Notes under the pieces: generated by a model | What the model was told of the DNA's origin: nothing | The model's database searches: none | Seen by the model: the letters and a program-made list of their open reading frames with translations, nothing else | Assembly: GCA_026419785.1 (NCBI GenBank) | Contig: JAODTK010005624.1 | Span: 124,001 to 188,000 of the forward strand | DNA from: Sclerodactyla briareus | Taxonomy: Eukaryota; Echinodermata; Holothuroidea; Dendrochirotida; Sclerodactylidae | DNA: 64,000 nucleotides | Direction of reading: 5' to 3' | Position numbers and translations under genes: made by a program | Shown: in pieces, positions 1 through 12,684 of the stretch | How the letters are laid out: every line of letters begins with the position of its first letter | How positions within the stretch are numbered: position 1 is the stretch's first letter

Positions 1-35
1 CAGAATTTTTTCCGAAAATCATAATCTCAAGTTGG

Positions 36-112
36 GGGGGGGGCACAAGGTGTCCGAGGAGGGGCACGAACGAGCCCCCACCCCCCCCTCCCCCTCCCCC
101 TCCCCTTGGACG
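36..112. repeat. G-run and C-run low-complexity block
   Basis: A run of ten G at 34-43 is followed within 50 bases by long C/T-rich runs. Such paired G and C blocks occur elsewhere in the window (14.8 kb, 52.0 kb, 53.9 kb) and look like the ends of degenerate DNA-transposon relics. No gene is visible here. Confidence 0.4.
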
Positions 113-167
113 ACGCCACCTGCAAGAATTCCCTGTTCTTGCCCGGTGAATTGCGATGTCCAGCAAA

Positions 168-794
168 CTAATGCATCGCGTAATGCATAAAGCGAATGTT
201 TGGAGTCAGGCATCGGACCGGGGCACCGGGCTTTACACAGGTGGGAATGGACTGCATACGGTACTTCCTCACATTGCGAGACCTGACTTTAGGCCTAGTC
301 TTGGGTAGTGTGGTAGTCTTCCTTTCTTGCAGCTGATACACTTTGTAGGGCAAGGAAATCGTTGTAGTAGTTGGTTGGTAGTTTGGGACAGGGGTAGTTT
401 CATTATGAAAATCAGTATACTGACCCAACCAATTTGTCGATTCACTCCCATCCGTGTGAGAGGCCGCGTTTGAGCGATAGTCAAATAAACATCCAGGGAC
501 CTTAGTAAATGCCAATGTGCATTCACTCACTCTAGGAGGAATATGCTGGAAGGGCATCTCGCCGCCCGCAACCAACCTTGCACCCACCTACTGCTTCCAA
601 TAACGCGGACGCTTAGGGCAAGCAACCAAGCCTAGAGCTGTTCCCTCGAACACACAGGCACCACTAACCAAAGAATTCATGACTCTGCATGCTAAGTCAG
701 GGGTGTGGTCCCCCAGGGTAACTTCTAACTTCCGGACCGCACAGCGGTCAGACATATGATGCAACATTTTAGAGCATTTGGGCCACGATTTCAA
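168..794 (-). CDS. Possible coding exon(s) of unknown identity
   Basis: One minus-strand frame stays open from about 794 to 168 except for a single TAG at 588-590. The upper part (68 codons, 794 to 588) has five cysteines and ends in RPRYWKQ. The lower part (139 codons, from 587) has three cysteines, an NETT glycosylation-type site, a threonine-rich stretch and a basic stretch (KTRPKVRSRNVRKYR). The TAG lies within CAGTAGGTGGG, so it could be intronic sequence beside a splice site rather than an internal stop. I do not recognise the family. The cysteine spacing would suit a secreted or extracellular protein, but that is only inference. It lies downstream of the USP5 3' end, separated by about 11.8 kb of repeats. 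It could also be a chance open frame. Confidence 0.25.
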
Positions 795-2481
795 CTTTTA
801 AAGAAAATCATGAGGCTTGTGGGAGAAAGAACAATTCAAGTGCCATGTGTGGATTTTCAAAAATTTTGGGGGGGGAAACAATGACCAGAAATTCCTGAAC
901 ACTTGGAAGGTACGGCAACTGGAGCATCAAGATCAAACACCAGGACTGTGCACTGTAACTTTTATGACAAGCATTTGGCATTATTTCCACATGATGGGCG
1001 GCAATAGGGCCGAAAATTCTCGATCATTACTAAACATCAGCACTTTGCATCAAACTTGGTTCTCACCCAACACCAAACCGACTCAACAGCATTGTCTTTA
1101 TCTGCTTCCAGTGCTTGACACAGTGCCTTTGGCGCCATGGCTCAAGCTCTCTAGAAAGATGGTCTTACCATTGGACACACATGGCAGCCAGGCGACCTCC
1201 TTCCAATTAGCATAAAATGTTCCTCACAAATTGCTCCGGCAGACTTCCTAGGACGACCATGTGGGGGCTATGAAAGGCTGGATGGGTCTATGACAGGATG
1301 GATGGGTAGATTGGCTGACAGTGGCAGATTTACACAAGCTCAATCAGCGAAGATGAATTCAGCATAAAAGCGACATTAACAAACAATGAAGTACGTAACA
1401 TATGTGAAAAGAGTTGTAGAACAGGGCAAGAATCATCTTCGATGTTCTCAGTAAAACTTATGTCTGGGTAAGGTGAAACAATCGCATTGAAATTAATGCA
1501 AATAATGATCCAAATCCATGGAAGAAGTGAGGAAATTTGTGAGAGAGAGATCAATCATGAAATTTAGCGAGCTGATACTTTCGCTAAAACTTTGATAACA
1601 TACCGGACACACTTATTCTCATTGGGAGGGGCGATTGGAAGGTTGTCGACGGCATGGTAATTTTGGCCTATGCGTATTACAGTCCGATCTCAGAGGTGTT
1701 TGGCCTATGCGTATTGCAGTCCGATCTCAGAGGTCATATTGGCCTCTGCGTATATTGCAGTCACGCCTATTCACTGCAGTAACCAGGTCTGTACCTTAGG
1801 CAAGATTCGGTTCGACCTTATGCATTGACAAACGACAACTCACAGGAAGAAGAAGTGGTGTATATTTTCACACGCGAAATTGTTTACAGCCATTTTGAAT
1901 CCTTCCCGGGCTACACCCAGTCTAGCCTATTCGAGGAAAAAAGTTACAACAATACTTTATGGGCTGGCCTTGTGACATTTGTTACAGATCATTCAAGCTG
2001 TTGAAATATTGATGTTGTCAGACACAATCACGCAGATTCAGTCAAGGCCTATCGATGGAATGGCATCGATTCACTGAAACATATCAACCAACAAATTAGG
2101 TTAGGGAAACGTCTGTTTGAATGGCCATAGATGGATGAGGAAATCGACAGATATAAATTACATGAATCATTGATGTTTTGGCACTGTGCCGAGACAGTGC
2201 CAGCAAGGTGATCAAGTTGGTTAAGTATTGAATGAAGTTGCATGTACGAACAGCAGAGCAGAGTTAATGTTAAAAGTCTAACACCCCAGGTTAACCATCC
2301 GAGTTGGGGGGGGGGGGAGGCGCTCGCTGACTGCCGTCATGGATAGACAGACCGGCAAATCATTGCCTTCCCTGTTGCCCGCCCAGGCATGTTGGACTTC
2401 CGCCCCCCCCCCCTAGGATCTGCCACTACCCTTGCTGCCACTCACTAATTAGAAGGATCAGAGTCTGGTAACCAGATTTTG
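795..2481. other. No gene seen; short triple repeat near 1.66-1.77 kb
   Basis: No frame here looks like a gene. A plus-strand frame at 817-1215 is open for 132 codons but has no recognisable motif. At about 1660-1770 three tandem copies of a roughly 40-bp unit occur, with core GGCCTATGCGTATTGCAGTC; the third copy is diverged. Confidence 0.4.
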
Positions 2482-3528
2482 ACACCTAGGTTCAAACCAG
2501 GACATAGGTTAATGTCGCAGGACAGAAGGCCGTGCAATACAGGACCTAGGTTCAAACCAGGGACATAGGTAATGTCGGCAGGACAGAAGGGCGTGCAATA
2601 CAGGACCTAGGTTCAAACCAGGACATAGGTTAATGTCGACAGGACAGAAGGCCGTGCAATACAGGAACCCTAGGTTCAAACCAGGGACATAGGTTAATGT
2701 CGGCAGGACAGAAGGCCGTGCAATACAGGACCTAGGTTCCAACCAGGGACATAGTTAATGTCGGCAGGACAGAGGCCGTGCAATACAGGACTAGGTTCAA
2801 ACCAGGGACATAGGTTAATGTCGGCAGGACAGAAGGCCGTGCAATACAGGACCTAGGTTCAAACCAGGGACATAGGTTAATGTCGGCAGGACAGAAGGGC
2901 GTGCAATACAGGACCTAGGTTCAAACCAGGGACATAGGTTAATGTCGGCAGGACAGAAGGCCGTGCAATACAGGACCTAGGTTCAAACCAGGGACATAGG
3001 TTAATGTCGGCAGGACAGAAGGGCGTGCAATACAGGACCTAGGTTCAACCAGGGACATAGGTTAATGTCGGCAGGACAGAAGGCCGTGCAATACAGGACC
3101 TAGGTTCAAACAAGGGGCATAGGTTAATGTCGGCAGGACAGAAGCCGTGCAATACAGGACCTAGGTTCAAACAAGGGACATAGGTTAATGTCGGCAGGAC
3201 AGAGGCCGTGCAATACAGGACCTGGTTCAAACCAGGGACATAGGTAATGTCGGCAGGACAGAAGGGCGTGCAATACAGGACCTAGGTTCAAACCAGGGAC
3301 ATAGGTTAATGTCGACAGGACAGAAGGCCGTGCAATACAGGACCTAGGTTCAAACAAGGGGCATAGGTTAATGTCGGCAGGACAGAAGGGCGTGCAATAC
3401 AGGACCTAGGTTCAAACCAGGGCCATAGGTTAATGTCGGCAGGACAGAAGGCCGTGCAATACAGGACTAGGTTCAAACCAGGGCCATAGGTTAATGTCGG
3501 CAGGACAGAAGGCCGTGCAATACAGGAT
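2482..3528. repeat. 62-bp minisatellite array, about 17 copies
   Basis: A head-to-tail array whose unit contains CCTAGGTTCAAACCAGG, CATAGGTTAATGTCGGC and GACAGAAGGCCGTGC. The unit is about 62 bp and about 17 copies are present. Most copies differ by one-base indels and by GGCC versus GGGC. Sixty-two is not a multiple of three, so the open stretches seen across it on the minus strand are repeat artefacts, not proteins. Confidence 0.9.
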
Positions 3529-3584
3529 CTCCACACATTTCAACACAGTGTTTGTGTAACAAGAGGCATAATTACAAGACACAT

Positions 3585-3815
3585 GAATTGCCTGTGGTAC
3601 CATGAGTAAGTATGTAGCTTTGGTCTAACATTGTACAGGTTTCTGTGGTACCATGAGTATGTATGTAGCCTTGGTCTAACATTGTACAGGTTTCTGTGGT
3701 ACCATGAGTAAGTATGTAGCTTTGGTCTAACATTGTACAGGTTTCTGTTGTACCATGAGTAAGTATGTAGCTTTGGTCTAACATTGTACAGGTTTCTGTG
3801 GTGCCATGAGTATGT
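3585..3815. repeat. 51-bp minisatellite, short array (4-5 copies)
   Basis: The unit contains TTGGTCTAACATTGTACAGG and TTTCTGTGGTACCATGAG and is about 51 bp long. Copies here are very regular. The same family forms the larger array at 7170-8880. Because 51 is 17 codons and the unit lacks stops in two minus frames, it yields two overlapping repetitive reading frames, which I do not treat as genes. Confidence 0.9.
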
Positions 3816-3829
3816 CTGAGGATAATTAC

Positions 3830-6800
3830 AAGACAAATTGAATGCTGCACTTGCTGTGCCGAAGTTCTCTTTGCCAAACATGTTTCTTGCACTTCAGTTC
3901 TGTTCTTGGGAGCTCTTTCTATTAGTCATATCTGAGATGGAGTATCCCAGTCCTAACACAAAGGGGCAGTGGTAGCCTGTATGTCAACACTGTAATACGC
4001 TTTTGCTAAGCTCAACTCATTCATAACCCACAAAAGAAATGAAGTCACCAAAGTCTCCAGAAAAGCATCTTGACAGCTCTCATACATGACTGAGCAGAAT
4101 TAAACCTTGGTACGTTGAAATAATTTACCGACAGATTACCACATGTGTTGTACAGGGTTTTTCAAGCTCCTGAAAGGTTGCGGTCTTCCCATTAGTTGCC
4201 TCTTTACCAGACAGGAAATACCATGAGGGTTATTCTACACCCCAGCCTACAGGCCTCACTTTTGGAAAGACACCATGTGGGCAACCCCTCGATGATACTA
4301 ACACCACTGTAAAACTGTTTCAAGGCTGACTGACGTAGATCACACATGTACAGCGTGATGAACGTGACGAACAGATCAGTAACATGTGAAAAAATGTCTG
4401 ATGCATTCAGCAAGGGCACAAAGTCAGTTACAAAGAAAACATTCATAGTTGAATTGATGGTTTGTTTGTCCATAGCAACAAGAACATGGTGGAAGGAAAC
4501 ACATGAACCACTTTTGGGGGGAAAAACAGGAAAGGGGCCTGCAGAAGCCAGGATGTCAAAACAGGATGGCGAATAGTAATTGTATGATGCACTTCTCAAC
4601 CCTAATTCACTGTCAACTGTCAAGGGTGGGTCATACAATCCTTGTCCACTGACGAACCTCCCAGTCACTGAGATGACTTGTTGGAAATTACCCACTAATA
4701 GACTAGCTTTTCATATTAGTTTCTAAATAAATAGAGTCAGCTTTGTATGACTGACATGTAGAGACAGCAACACAATTTTCTCAGTGTTCTATATGAAAGG
4801 TTCTGAAGTTCATAAAGTGGTGTTCACATACTCCCCGGTTTCTAAGCAGATTCGCCAGGTATTAAAGTGGGCTAGCCTTGGTGATCGGTTCAATGACCAG
4901 GCTACAATCAAATACCTCTATCTCGGGCAACAACTACACGGCTCACAGGTTCCAGCTCAGGGCCAAAACGAGACTGATCATTGAAAATGGAAAATAGGCA
5001 GGGGGATGCGAAAACATGAGGGTAATAAAAAAATAAAAGATGTGTCTGCAGGTGAAATGAAACCGTGCCTAAATAGCATAGTAGAACAGGCACCTAAATA
5101 GCAGAAGAGACAACAACAGTTTTATGTAGTTTGCATAGCTCCTTGCGGGGTAGGTAAGACGTCCTGAAATCATGGTGCACGCTTCAATGAACATGTGGCA
5201 AACAAGCAGCTGTATTCTGAATATAAAGTCCATGGTCATAACAGAAGTCGCTGCAGTATAACATAGAGTGCTGGATTAAAAATATTACTAGGGCACAACA
5301 GAACAAAACAGTTCACAGCTACAGTACCAGTCTGCATGCTCAGAGTGGACATATGTGTGACAAGAATATTGAACAAACTGACCACTTTTTGCATCACCGT
5401 TGAAGATGTCGCCCTTAATTAAATAATTTTCTTGATTGCACAACAAAATTTAAACAGAAGACAGCTGGTTAAACCTGTGAATAATGGTTTGGTATAGTTA
5501 CCTTTCCAATAATAGCTAATTCGAACATTCATTCCAGGCAGGTTGAATCAACTTAGTAGGTGGATTAGCTTAGCCCACATTACCACCCCAGGACGAGGAT
5601 CAAGAGATGGCTGGTTCAAGGCCACCGACAGGCTCAAAGTACAGTGGTCATGTTAAACATGACCTCTGCTATTTTGGTGTCTTATATTCAGTATATGTAG
5701 GGAACTCTAACCTCATAAAGAATTCAGGGGACCGGTAATACAATGCAAGTCAATTCAAAACATGTATTTTTACCAACCTAATGACAAAAGAACTAACAAT
5801 GGGATCTGATTAAAAAACTTACAATATGCATTTTCTCAGAAAAAAGGAAGAATCATTCATCAATTTCATTCATGAATATCAACTAATATTTTCCTGCTAT
5901 AATGGTGCAAAACATCAGCATTTAAACGGTGTAAAGTCAATGAGCGACCTTTGCATTGTTACTCTGGTGGCGTCATTAGTTGGAAGTGAAATTCATTGAA
6001 GTAAAATAAATAATATCAACAAGGGAAATGCTATGATAATCACCAATTTGGTGTGTTGTGGGGTTTGAAAGTCCTCTTTACATCTGTGCCAGTTTAACGA
6101 TTTCGGTGCATGACCATGTACTTTAAGACTTTTTGCACGCTGTTGTTGGACCCATGATACCTATGTGCGAAAGTGGCAATCAGTGGTCTGACTTGTGAAA
6201 ATAGTGGGGGACAAATGTGAAAGGACTATTGGGAAGGATGCAACAAGTTGAGACATTGCAACAGTGAAAAGCCATTTATTAATCACAATTGGGTAATATC
6301 TGCAAAGTACTTCAGGAACATATATGTCAGGACACCTAAAAGCCCACATAAAACAAGAATCTGGTTGAATCATTTGGTGCTAAATTACAACAGAAGCTAC
6401 TCACAGCATGTCTTCAGACTGATTGATTGGATATGTTCATAGCACGTCAGCATGTATGTGTTTGCACTTGTCAAATGTATGACGTACATGGCAGAACCAG
6501 ACAGGTGAGTCATGGTCAAAGGTGCATCATACAAGATTTGTACCTTGACGCACACCTCAGTCACCCAATGACGTACAGTTCCTTAAAAAGAGCCACCAGT
6601 AGGCTATTGATTTTTCTTGTAAATAGTTCCTACATAATCAGAGTGAAATGACACACCCCGAGGGATTGACACACATGTGAGTCAATTTAGATTGCTGATG
6701 GTGACATTTGAAACAGACCCAAGGTATTGTGGCAGGTCATGCAATTGCGAGTAGAATCAATATACAGTGTCAGTCATGACTACCTACCAACTTGCCTGCA

Positions 6801-7165
6801 GCATGGCCCATAGAAAGTGATGTCTTTGGTTATTGACAGTATCATCAATGCCAGATTGCAGCAAGCAACCAATTTAGATGGGATCAGCAATTGCTGCACT
6901 GAAAGCAAACACCCAAATTTAGAACTGTAGATGATTGCACAATGTTACGAAAAAATTGTTACAAGAATTTTTCAGGGATTAACATGGGAACCACCACCAG
7001 TGGGCGATATGACACAGTACCTGCACATATTTTGAACCTCTGTTAAGGATGATTCAGACCATTATCGAAAAAATATGCAATAAATGCCTGATATGCCAAG
7101 TACCTTGTGGAATTTTTGTGAAGCTCATTTAAATTGGAATAATTTGCAATTTTATTTCATGGACC
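3830..7165. other. No gene seen; two copies of a TGAC-rich dispersed repeat
   Basis: The longest open frame of the whole window (minus, 4204-4695, 163 codons) lies here but shows no domain or codon signal and overlaps a repeat. At about 4600-4770 and 6480-6730 are diverged copies of a repeat rich in TGAC/GTCA words (GTGGGTCATAC, AGAGTCAGCTTTG, GACACACC), related to 10780-11060. The rest is AT-rich unique-looking sequence. Confidence 0.4.
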
Positions 7166-7169
7166 ACAG

Positions 7170-8880
7170 GAAAGTATGTATTGAGCATTGGTCTAAACAG
7201 TGTTACAGGTTCAGTGGCTACAATTGGATATGTATGTAGTATTGGTCTAACAGTTGTACAGGTTTCCGTATTGTACCAGGTATGTCTGTAGTATTGGTTT
7301 AACATTGTACAGGTTTCTGTGGTACCCTGAGTATGTAAGTAGCATTGGTCTAACATTGCACAGGTTTCTGTGGTACCATGGTCATGCCTGTATCATTGTC
7401 CAAACATTGAGCATACAGACAAAAACATTCCTCAGATTGGCTATGCATACTCCACCCAGAGTATGTAAGTAGCATTGGTCTAACATTTTACAGGTTTCGT
7501 GGCCATGAGTAAGTATGTAGCATGGTGTACATTGTACAGGTTCCTGTGGTACATGAGTTAAGTAGTAGCTTTGGTCTAACATTGTACAGGTTTCTGTGGT
7601 GCCATGAGTATGTATGTAGCCTTGGTCTAACATTGTACAGTTTTCTGTGGTACCATGAATAGTCTGGAGCATTGGTCAACATTGTACAGGGTTTATGGCA
7701 CGGTACCATGAGTGTGTCTGTAGCATTGGTTTAACATTGTACAGGTTTCTGTGGTACCAGAGGAGATGTCTGTAGCATGGTCTAACAGTGTACAGGTTTC
7801 GGTGGTACCATGAGTATGTAAGTAGCATTAGTCTAACATTGTACAGGTTTCATTGTTTACTATGAGTCTGTTGTAGACCGGGGGCTAAAAACATTGTACA
7901 GGTTTCTGTGGTACCTGAGTAAGTAGGTTAGCATTGGTCCAACATGTTACCGGTTTCTGTGGTACCATGAGTAAGTATGTAGCATTGGTTAAACATTGTC
8001 CAGGTTTCTGTGGGCCATGGAGTATGGTCTGTAGCATGGTCTCACATTGTACAGTTTCGGTGGTACCATGAGTAAGTATGTAGCATTGGTCTAACATTGT
8101 ACAGGTTTCTGGTGTACCATGAGTAGTATGTAGATGTGGTTAACATGTACAGGTTTCTGTGGTGCCATGAGTAGTCGGTAGCTTTGGTCTAACATTGTAC
8201 AGGTTTCAGTGGTACCATGAGTATGTCTGATTATTGGTCTAACATTGTACAGTTTTCTGTGGTAACATGAGTATGTATGTCGCATGGTCTAAAATGTACA
8301 GGGTTTTGGGGTACCATGAGTATGTAAGTAGCATGGTCCTAACATTGTACAGGTTTCTGTGGTACATGAGTCGTGAAGTAGCATGGGTCTAACATTGTAC
8401 AGGTTCCTGTGGTACAGGAGTATGTATGTAGCATTCGTCTAACCATTGATAAAGGTTTCTGTGGTACCATGAGTATGTATGTAGCCTTGGTCTAACATTG
8501 TACAGGTTTCTGTGGCACAATGAGTATGAAGTAGATTGGTCTAACATTGTACAAGTTTACTGTAGGTACCATGAGTATGTAAGTAGCATTGGTCTAACAT
8601 TATACAGGTTTTGTTTTCTGTGCGTACCATGAGTAGTTAGTAGCATTGATCTAACATTGTACAGGTTTCTGAGGTATCAAGAGTATGTAAGTAGCATTGG
8701 TCTAACATTGCACAGGTTTCTGTGTACCATGAGTATGATGGTAGTATTGTCTACATTGTACAGGTTTGTGTGGTACCAGGGTATGTAAGTAGTATTGGTC
8801 TAACATTGTACAGGTTTCAGTGGTACCAGAGTATGCCTGTACATTGGTCAACATTGAGGCATTACACAGACAACATTCCT
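7170..8880. repeat. 51-bp minisatellite, long array (about 30 copies)
   Basis: Same unit as at 3585-3815 (AACATTGTACAGG, GGTACCATGAGTATG), repeated about 30 times with many one-base indels and substitutions. A non-unit segment containing ACATTCCTCAGATTG and CTATGCATACTCCA occurs inside the array at about 7425-7455 and again at its right end at about 8870-8905. This suggests a higher-order duplication of array plus flank. Confidence 0.9.
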
Positions 8881-9199
8881 CAGATTGTCTATGCATACTC
8901 CACATTCATATTTTCCATATGCAACATACCCGAGCCACGAAGGTTGATAACATAGAAATAGGGTAGGCTTCTGGACAGATAATTGAAAACCTGATGCCAA
9001 TAAAAGTAATGGCCATGGATCAGAGTGGCCAAACTGTTTATTGATTGCATAACTCAACTAGACATGGGTAGGCGGGTAAACGCCCACGTGTATATCCCCA
9101 CTTTTGAGCAAACATTGGAAAGGTATCTAAAACCCCATAAAGACCCCATTTCGGTCAGAACCAAGAAAACTTCATCCACCAGTTGTATTATAATCCATG

Positions 9200-9950
9200 G
9201 GAGTTAACAGGCACAGGAATTATGCAAATCTTTGAAACTGATGGCTTGAAATGACTTTAACGTTGCGAGGAACAAATGTAGCCCTCTTCCACCAAGTTCG
9301 TTCAAATTCTGAAAAAGTGTGGCAAAATCGCATAAATTTTGCAAGTTGACCTCCGAGGGGTGACTTGAAAGGACCTCCACATTTTTCGGATTCAATATAG
9401 TTCGTTCCCACCAAGTTTCGGTCAAATATGACAAAGTTTGGAAAATCGCATCAAGTCACAAATTTGACCTTTGTGCTGAAAAGACCTCACTTTTGTCGGG
9501 AGCCCTACCACCAAGGTTCGTTCAAATCCGACTAACTTGAAAATTTTGCGAAAATTAGCAAATAGCGGCCCCCAGCATTGCAGCGATGCCCACTTCCAAA
9601 CTCATTCGAGATTAAATAGGGCGGACATTGTGTGCCAAGTTTCAGATCACTTGGATAAGCGTTAAAGAGGTATTGCGCTACGGAGAAATCGTACAATCGT
9701 GGGAAATGATGCAAGTAGCGGATACCGTTCCTGTGGCGACGCCCACTTCGAACTATCCGAAGATTTCACTAAGTCTGACATGTGTGCCAAGTTTCGGCTC
9801 AATGGACAAAGTGATTGGAGAGTTATTGCGCTAACAAGAACGCGGCGGCGGCGGAGTCGGGGACGGCGCGGAGACGCGAAGCAAAAACCATATCTCCCCG
9901 CAGTGGTGATATCAAAGCCAAATTAACAGTGTTCATGCACATGCTCACAA
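9200..9950. repeat. Degenerate dispersed repeat of the CCAAGTTTCG type
   Basis: Recurrent words CACCAAGTTTCGTTCAAAT, TGTGCCAAGTTTC and TATTGCGCTA, with a GCGGCGGCGGAG stretch near 9842, mark a tandemly organised, strongly diverged intermediate repeat. Related words recur at 44.7-45.2 kb and 61.2 kb. No protein is apparent. Confidence 0.5.
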
Positions 9951-12120
9951 CTAAGCCTGGGTTGCAATCGAGTATACAGGCAACCAGAATGTCACCCACC
10001 TTTGAAAATTACTAGTAGTGATGTTAACTTAAATAGTACAGGGTGGCAGGGGGATATTGCCCGGCATCAGAGGGTAGGCTTAAGATGGAATTTGCCAGCT
10101 GAGCTTCATAAGGACACTCTGCTGACGTTTGCGGTAGGCATGTGTGGATGCCAGACTGTCCAAGGGTTCTCTGTCGACCTTCAAAATCCGCATCGTAATC
10201 ATCATAGCATCACATGCTGTAGACGATAACTATAAAATTGGATTCAGTCACCACAAAGCAATTTAAAAACCTCAGATAACAGCAGCTGGGGGCTGAATAG
10301 GATGCGATGTAGGCACGTAAACATTTTATAGTAGTTAAAGGGTTTTAGCGTTCATGTTGATGGGATGGTTTATAGCTGATGAATCGATCGCCACTTTATT
10401 GTTACGTTCATGTGGACTGATTGACTATGGGTTTGTGAGTGAGAGATGACCTTCTATCGTTATGTTACCCCGGGCGACACATTTCAACGCGTGAATGACT
10501 ATTACACTAGAGTCAGTGACTTTGCAGTGATTTTTGACTGGGTGAAGACTGATCTCAACCATTTTAATGACTAGGGAAAAGATCACTGATTGAAGTAGCT
10601 TGACTGAATGCATGCAACCTCCGAAAAAAGACGTGGCTCAAGTCGAAAAAAAAAACATTGAAAAAATAGAGAAATTTCTCATATAGGTTATCCTGGGAGT
10701 CACAATATAACCATGTAGCCATGTAATCCCCAACTCTGAATACCTAGTAGTTAGTCCTTTCATTCTCGAGGTCAGAATCCACAATGTGTATATTGCACAC
10801 AGATGTATGACGCACTCTTCTCCAGACAGGTTGAGTCATCTTTAGAGGTGGGTCATACCAATTTTGTTACATTAAAAACCCCCTCAGTCAATTAGATGAC
10901 TTAGGTTTCCTTGAAAATGCCCCACTGGTAGGACCAGCTTGCCAGCCAGTACAATGACACACCCAGAGTCAGCTTTGACTGACCATTCAGAGTGAATGAC
11001 GCACATATGAGTCACTTTGGTTCTGACAATGACCCACATTTGCTTGACCATGCCCATGGTGATGGGGGTCCGGTGCGTCATGCAACCGAGATTGTATAGG
11101 CGAGAACAGCGTTCGAAATAACTGGTGTAGCATCGCAAAATGCTCCTCAAATGAGCGAGATCGCTACAAATTTTTGGAAGTGCATAGCAGTACATTTGTA
11201 CACAAAAACGATAGGACCGCGTTACAGAGGGTCTACAATTCCTCCCCAATAGCTTCACGAGTGTCCGACACTATTTCAAACGCTGCCCAAGGATGGGTTA
11301 TAAAACCTGTGATTACATGAGAACAGACTCTTTCTGCTTGGATAAGCTTGATAGAGTATAGGAGCATGATAACTATGTCAAGAAAACCAACCAAGTTAGA
11401 GATCTCCAGCCTGCCACACTTACACCCCTCTCTAAATTGCGACACCTGCATTGTGTATACAGGTGTAATCCAGTCTCTGACCTGGAATTGCCATTAGAGT
11501 CCAGTCAAGCATAGGGTCAGTCGGGTTGAATGGCACTGTACATGTTATTACACACACACCCTGAATGGTAGTGTTCAAGCCCCCCTAAAGGCACCCAGGC
11601 CTAACGGGGTCAACAATGGATCAATGACAACAACTGCTTGGTTGGATGCACTAGTTCCCACCAATGCTGAGATTTTAGACTTGCTCCAGATTATCACGAT
11701 CTTTATTGCAGTTCAGTCAATTATTTGAAGCATGTGACGATGACGAATTCATGGCTAATCTGGGTGTTATCTTTCTTATAGGAGAAGAGACATTATTATT
11801 GTGCTGTTAGTTCAGGTACCATGCACTAAGCCTATAGTGAGGAACTAAGGACTAGCTTAGCCAGGATATATCTTGGGAAAACAAAACCCAAACAAAAATG
11901 AATCTGGCACACTTTGCTGTGAACTTTGAACCCCTGAATTTGGCACATGCACACAGATCATTGTGCACTCCAAGGTAGCTCTGGTATATAGTGAACTGGC
12001 AAAATTTTTTTATCCAAACAGCCATACTCATCGAAGCAAAAGCCTACACTGGATTTCCCATCATGTTCATTGTTAGCTAATTATGAAAATTCTGACCGAC
12101 TTGTGTTATAACATCTCCGA
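9951..12120. other. No gene seen; third copy of the TGAC-rich repeat
   Basis: At about 10780-11060 lies the clearest copy of the TGAC-rich dispersed repeat (TTGAGTCATC, GGTGGGTCATACC, AGAGTCAGCTTTGACTGACC, ATGAGTCACTTTGG). A minus-strand 124-codon frame at 10884-11258 overlaps it and is probably spurious. Nothing else is supported. Confidence 0.4.
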
Positions 12121-12124
12121 TAAG

Positions 12125-12162
12125 TTTATTATGGTTATGTTATGAGATCACTCAATTTTATT
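12125..12162 (-). promoter_or_regulatory. Candidate USP5 polyadenylation signals
   Basis: Two AATAAA hexamers on the minus strand, at 12157-12162 and 12125-12130, lie about 440 and 470 nt past the USP5 stop codon. They are the nearest I noticed, but the hexamer is common in AT-rich DNA and no cleavage evidence is available. Confidence 0.3.
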
Positions 12163-12597
12163 GTTAGCTAACCTTGTCTCCAATCGGTATCAGTGGAACT
12201 AGGAATCGACAGCCAGCTAGTCCAAAAAGATTTTAAGCGAACAAAACTCAATAATTTTGCACATTAATACATGTTTCGCTTTGCAGATTTTGGCATTTGT
12301 TAGGAACATGGTCCTGGGGGAATTGTTCGGGTTGGAATTGTCCGGGTGGGAGATGTCCGGGAACTGCATAGTCATTACCCTCCTCCATGGCTCTGTGGCA
12401 CTACCAAAAAATGCCTAACCTCCCGTGTGCTGTGAAGCGCATCTGACAGCACGTTGGACCAACTATAACACATATGCATCCCACATATCTGATCCATTCA
12501 AATGCATCTACTGAATCTCGGCACTCTGATACGGTTCCAAGCAGGGTAACTCTGGCAGACGGTGCACGTCGACAGTGGTACCGGTGGTCCTTGATAT

Positions 12598-12684
12598 CTA
12601 CACTCGCTGATAGAAGTACAGGTAACCAAGGTCCTTGGGTGGTTTCTCTGATGGGCCACCTTCCGATCATTGTAGATTACCCAC
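12598..12684 (-). CDS. USP5: USP5 last coding exon: YND motif and C-terminus
   Basis: After a CCCCAG acceptor the frame reads [10 protein letters not shown], then one base out of phase [17 protein letters not shown] followed by TAG at 12598-12600. This is the family's terminal segment, holding the third catalytic-site residue in the YND motif and the usual YFYQR end. The exon joins the 15088-15171 exon in phase (codon AG|G). One base is missing after the alanine codon, between KVA and SEK. Confidence 0.95.

Noticed and set aside
817-1215. 132-codon plus frame
   Set aside because: It has no recognisable motif and no supporting context; it is likely chance openness.
2482-3528. CRISPR array
   Set aside because: Units are continuous 62-bp repeats with no unique spacers, in a eukaryotic, intron-bearing sequence.
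4204-4695. 163-codon minus frame, the longest in the window
   Set aside because: It has no domain, motif or splice context, and overlaps a dispersed repeat.
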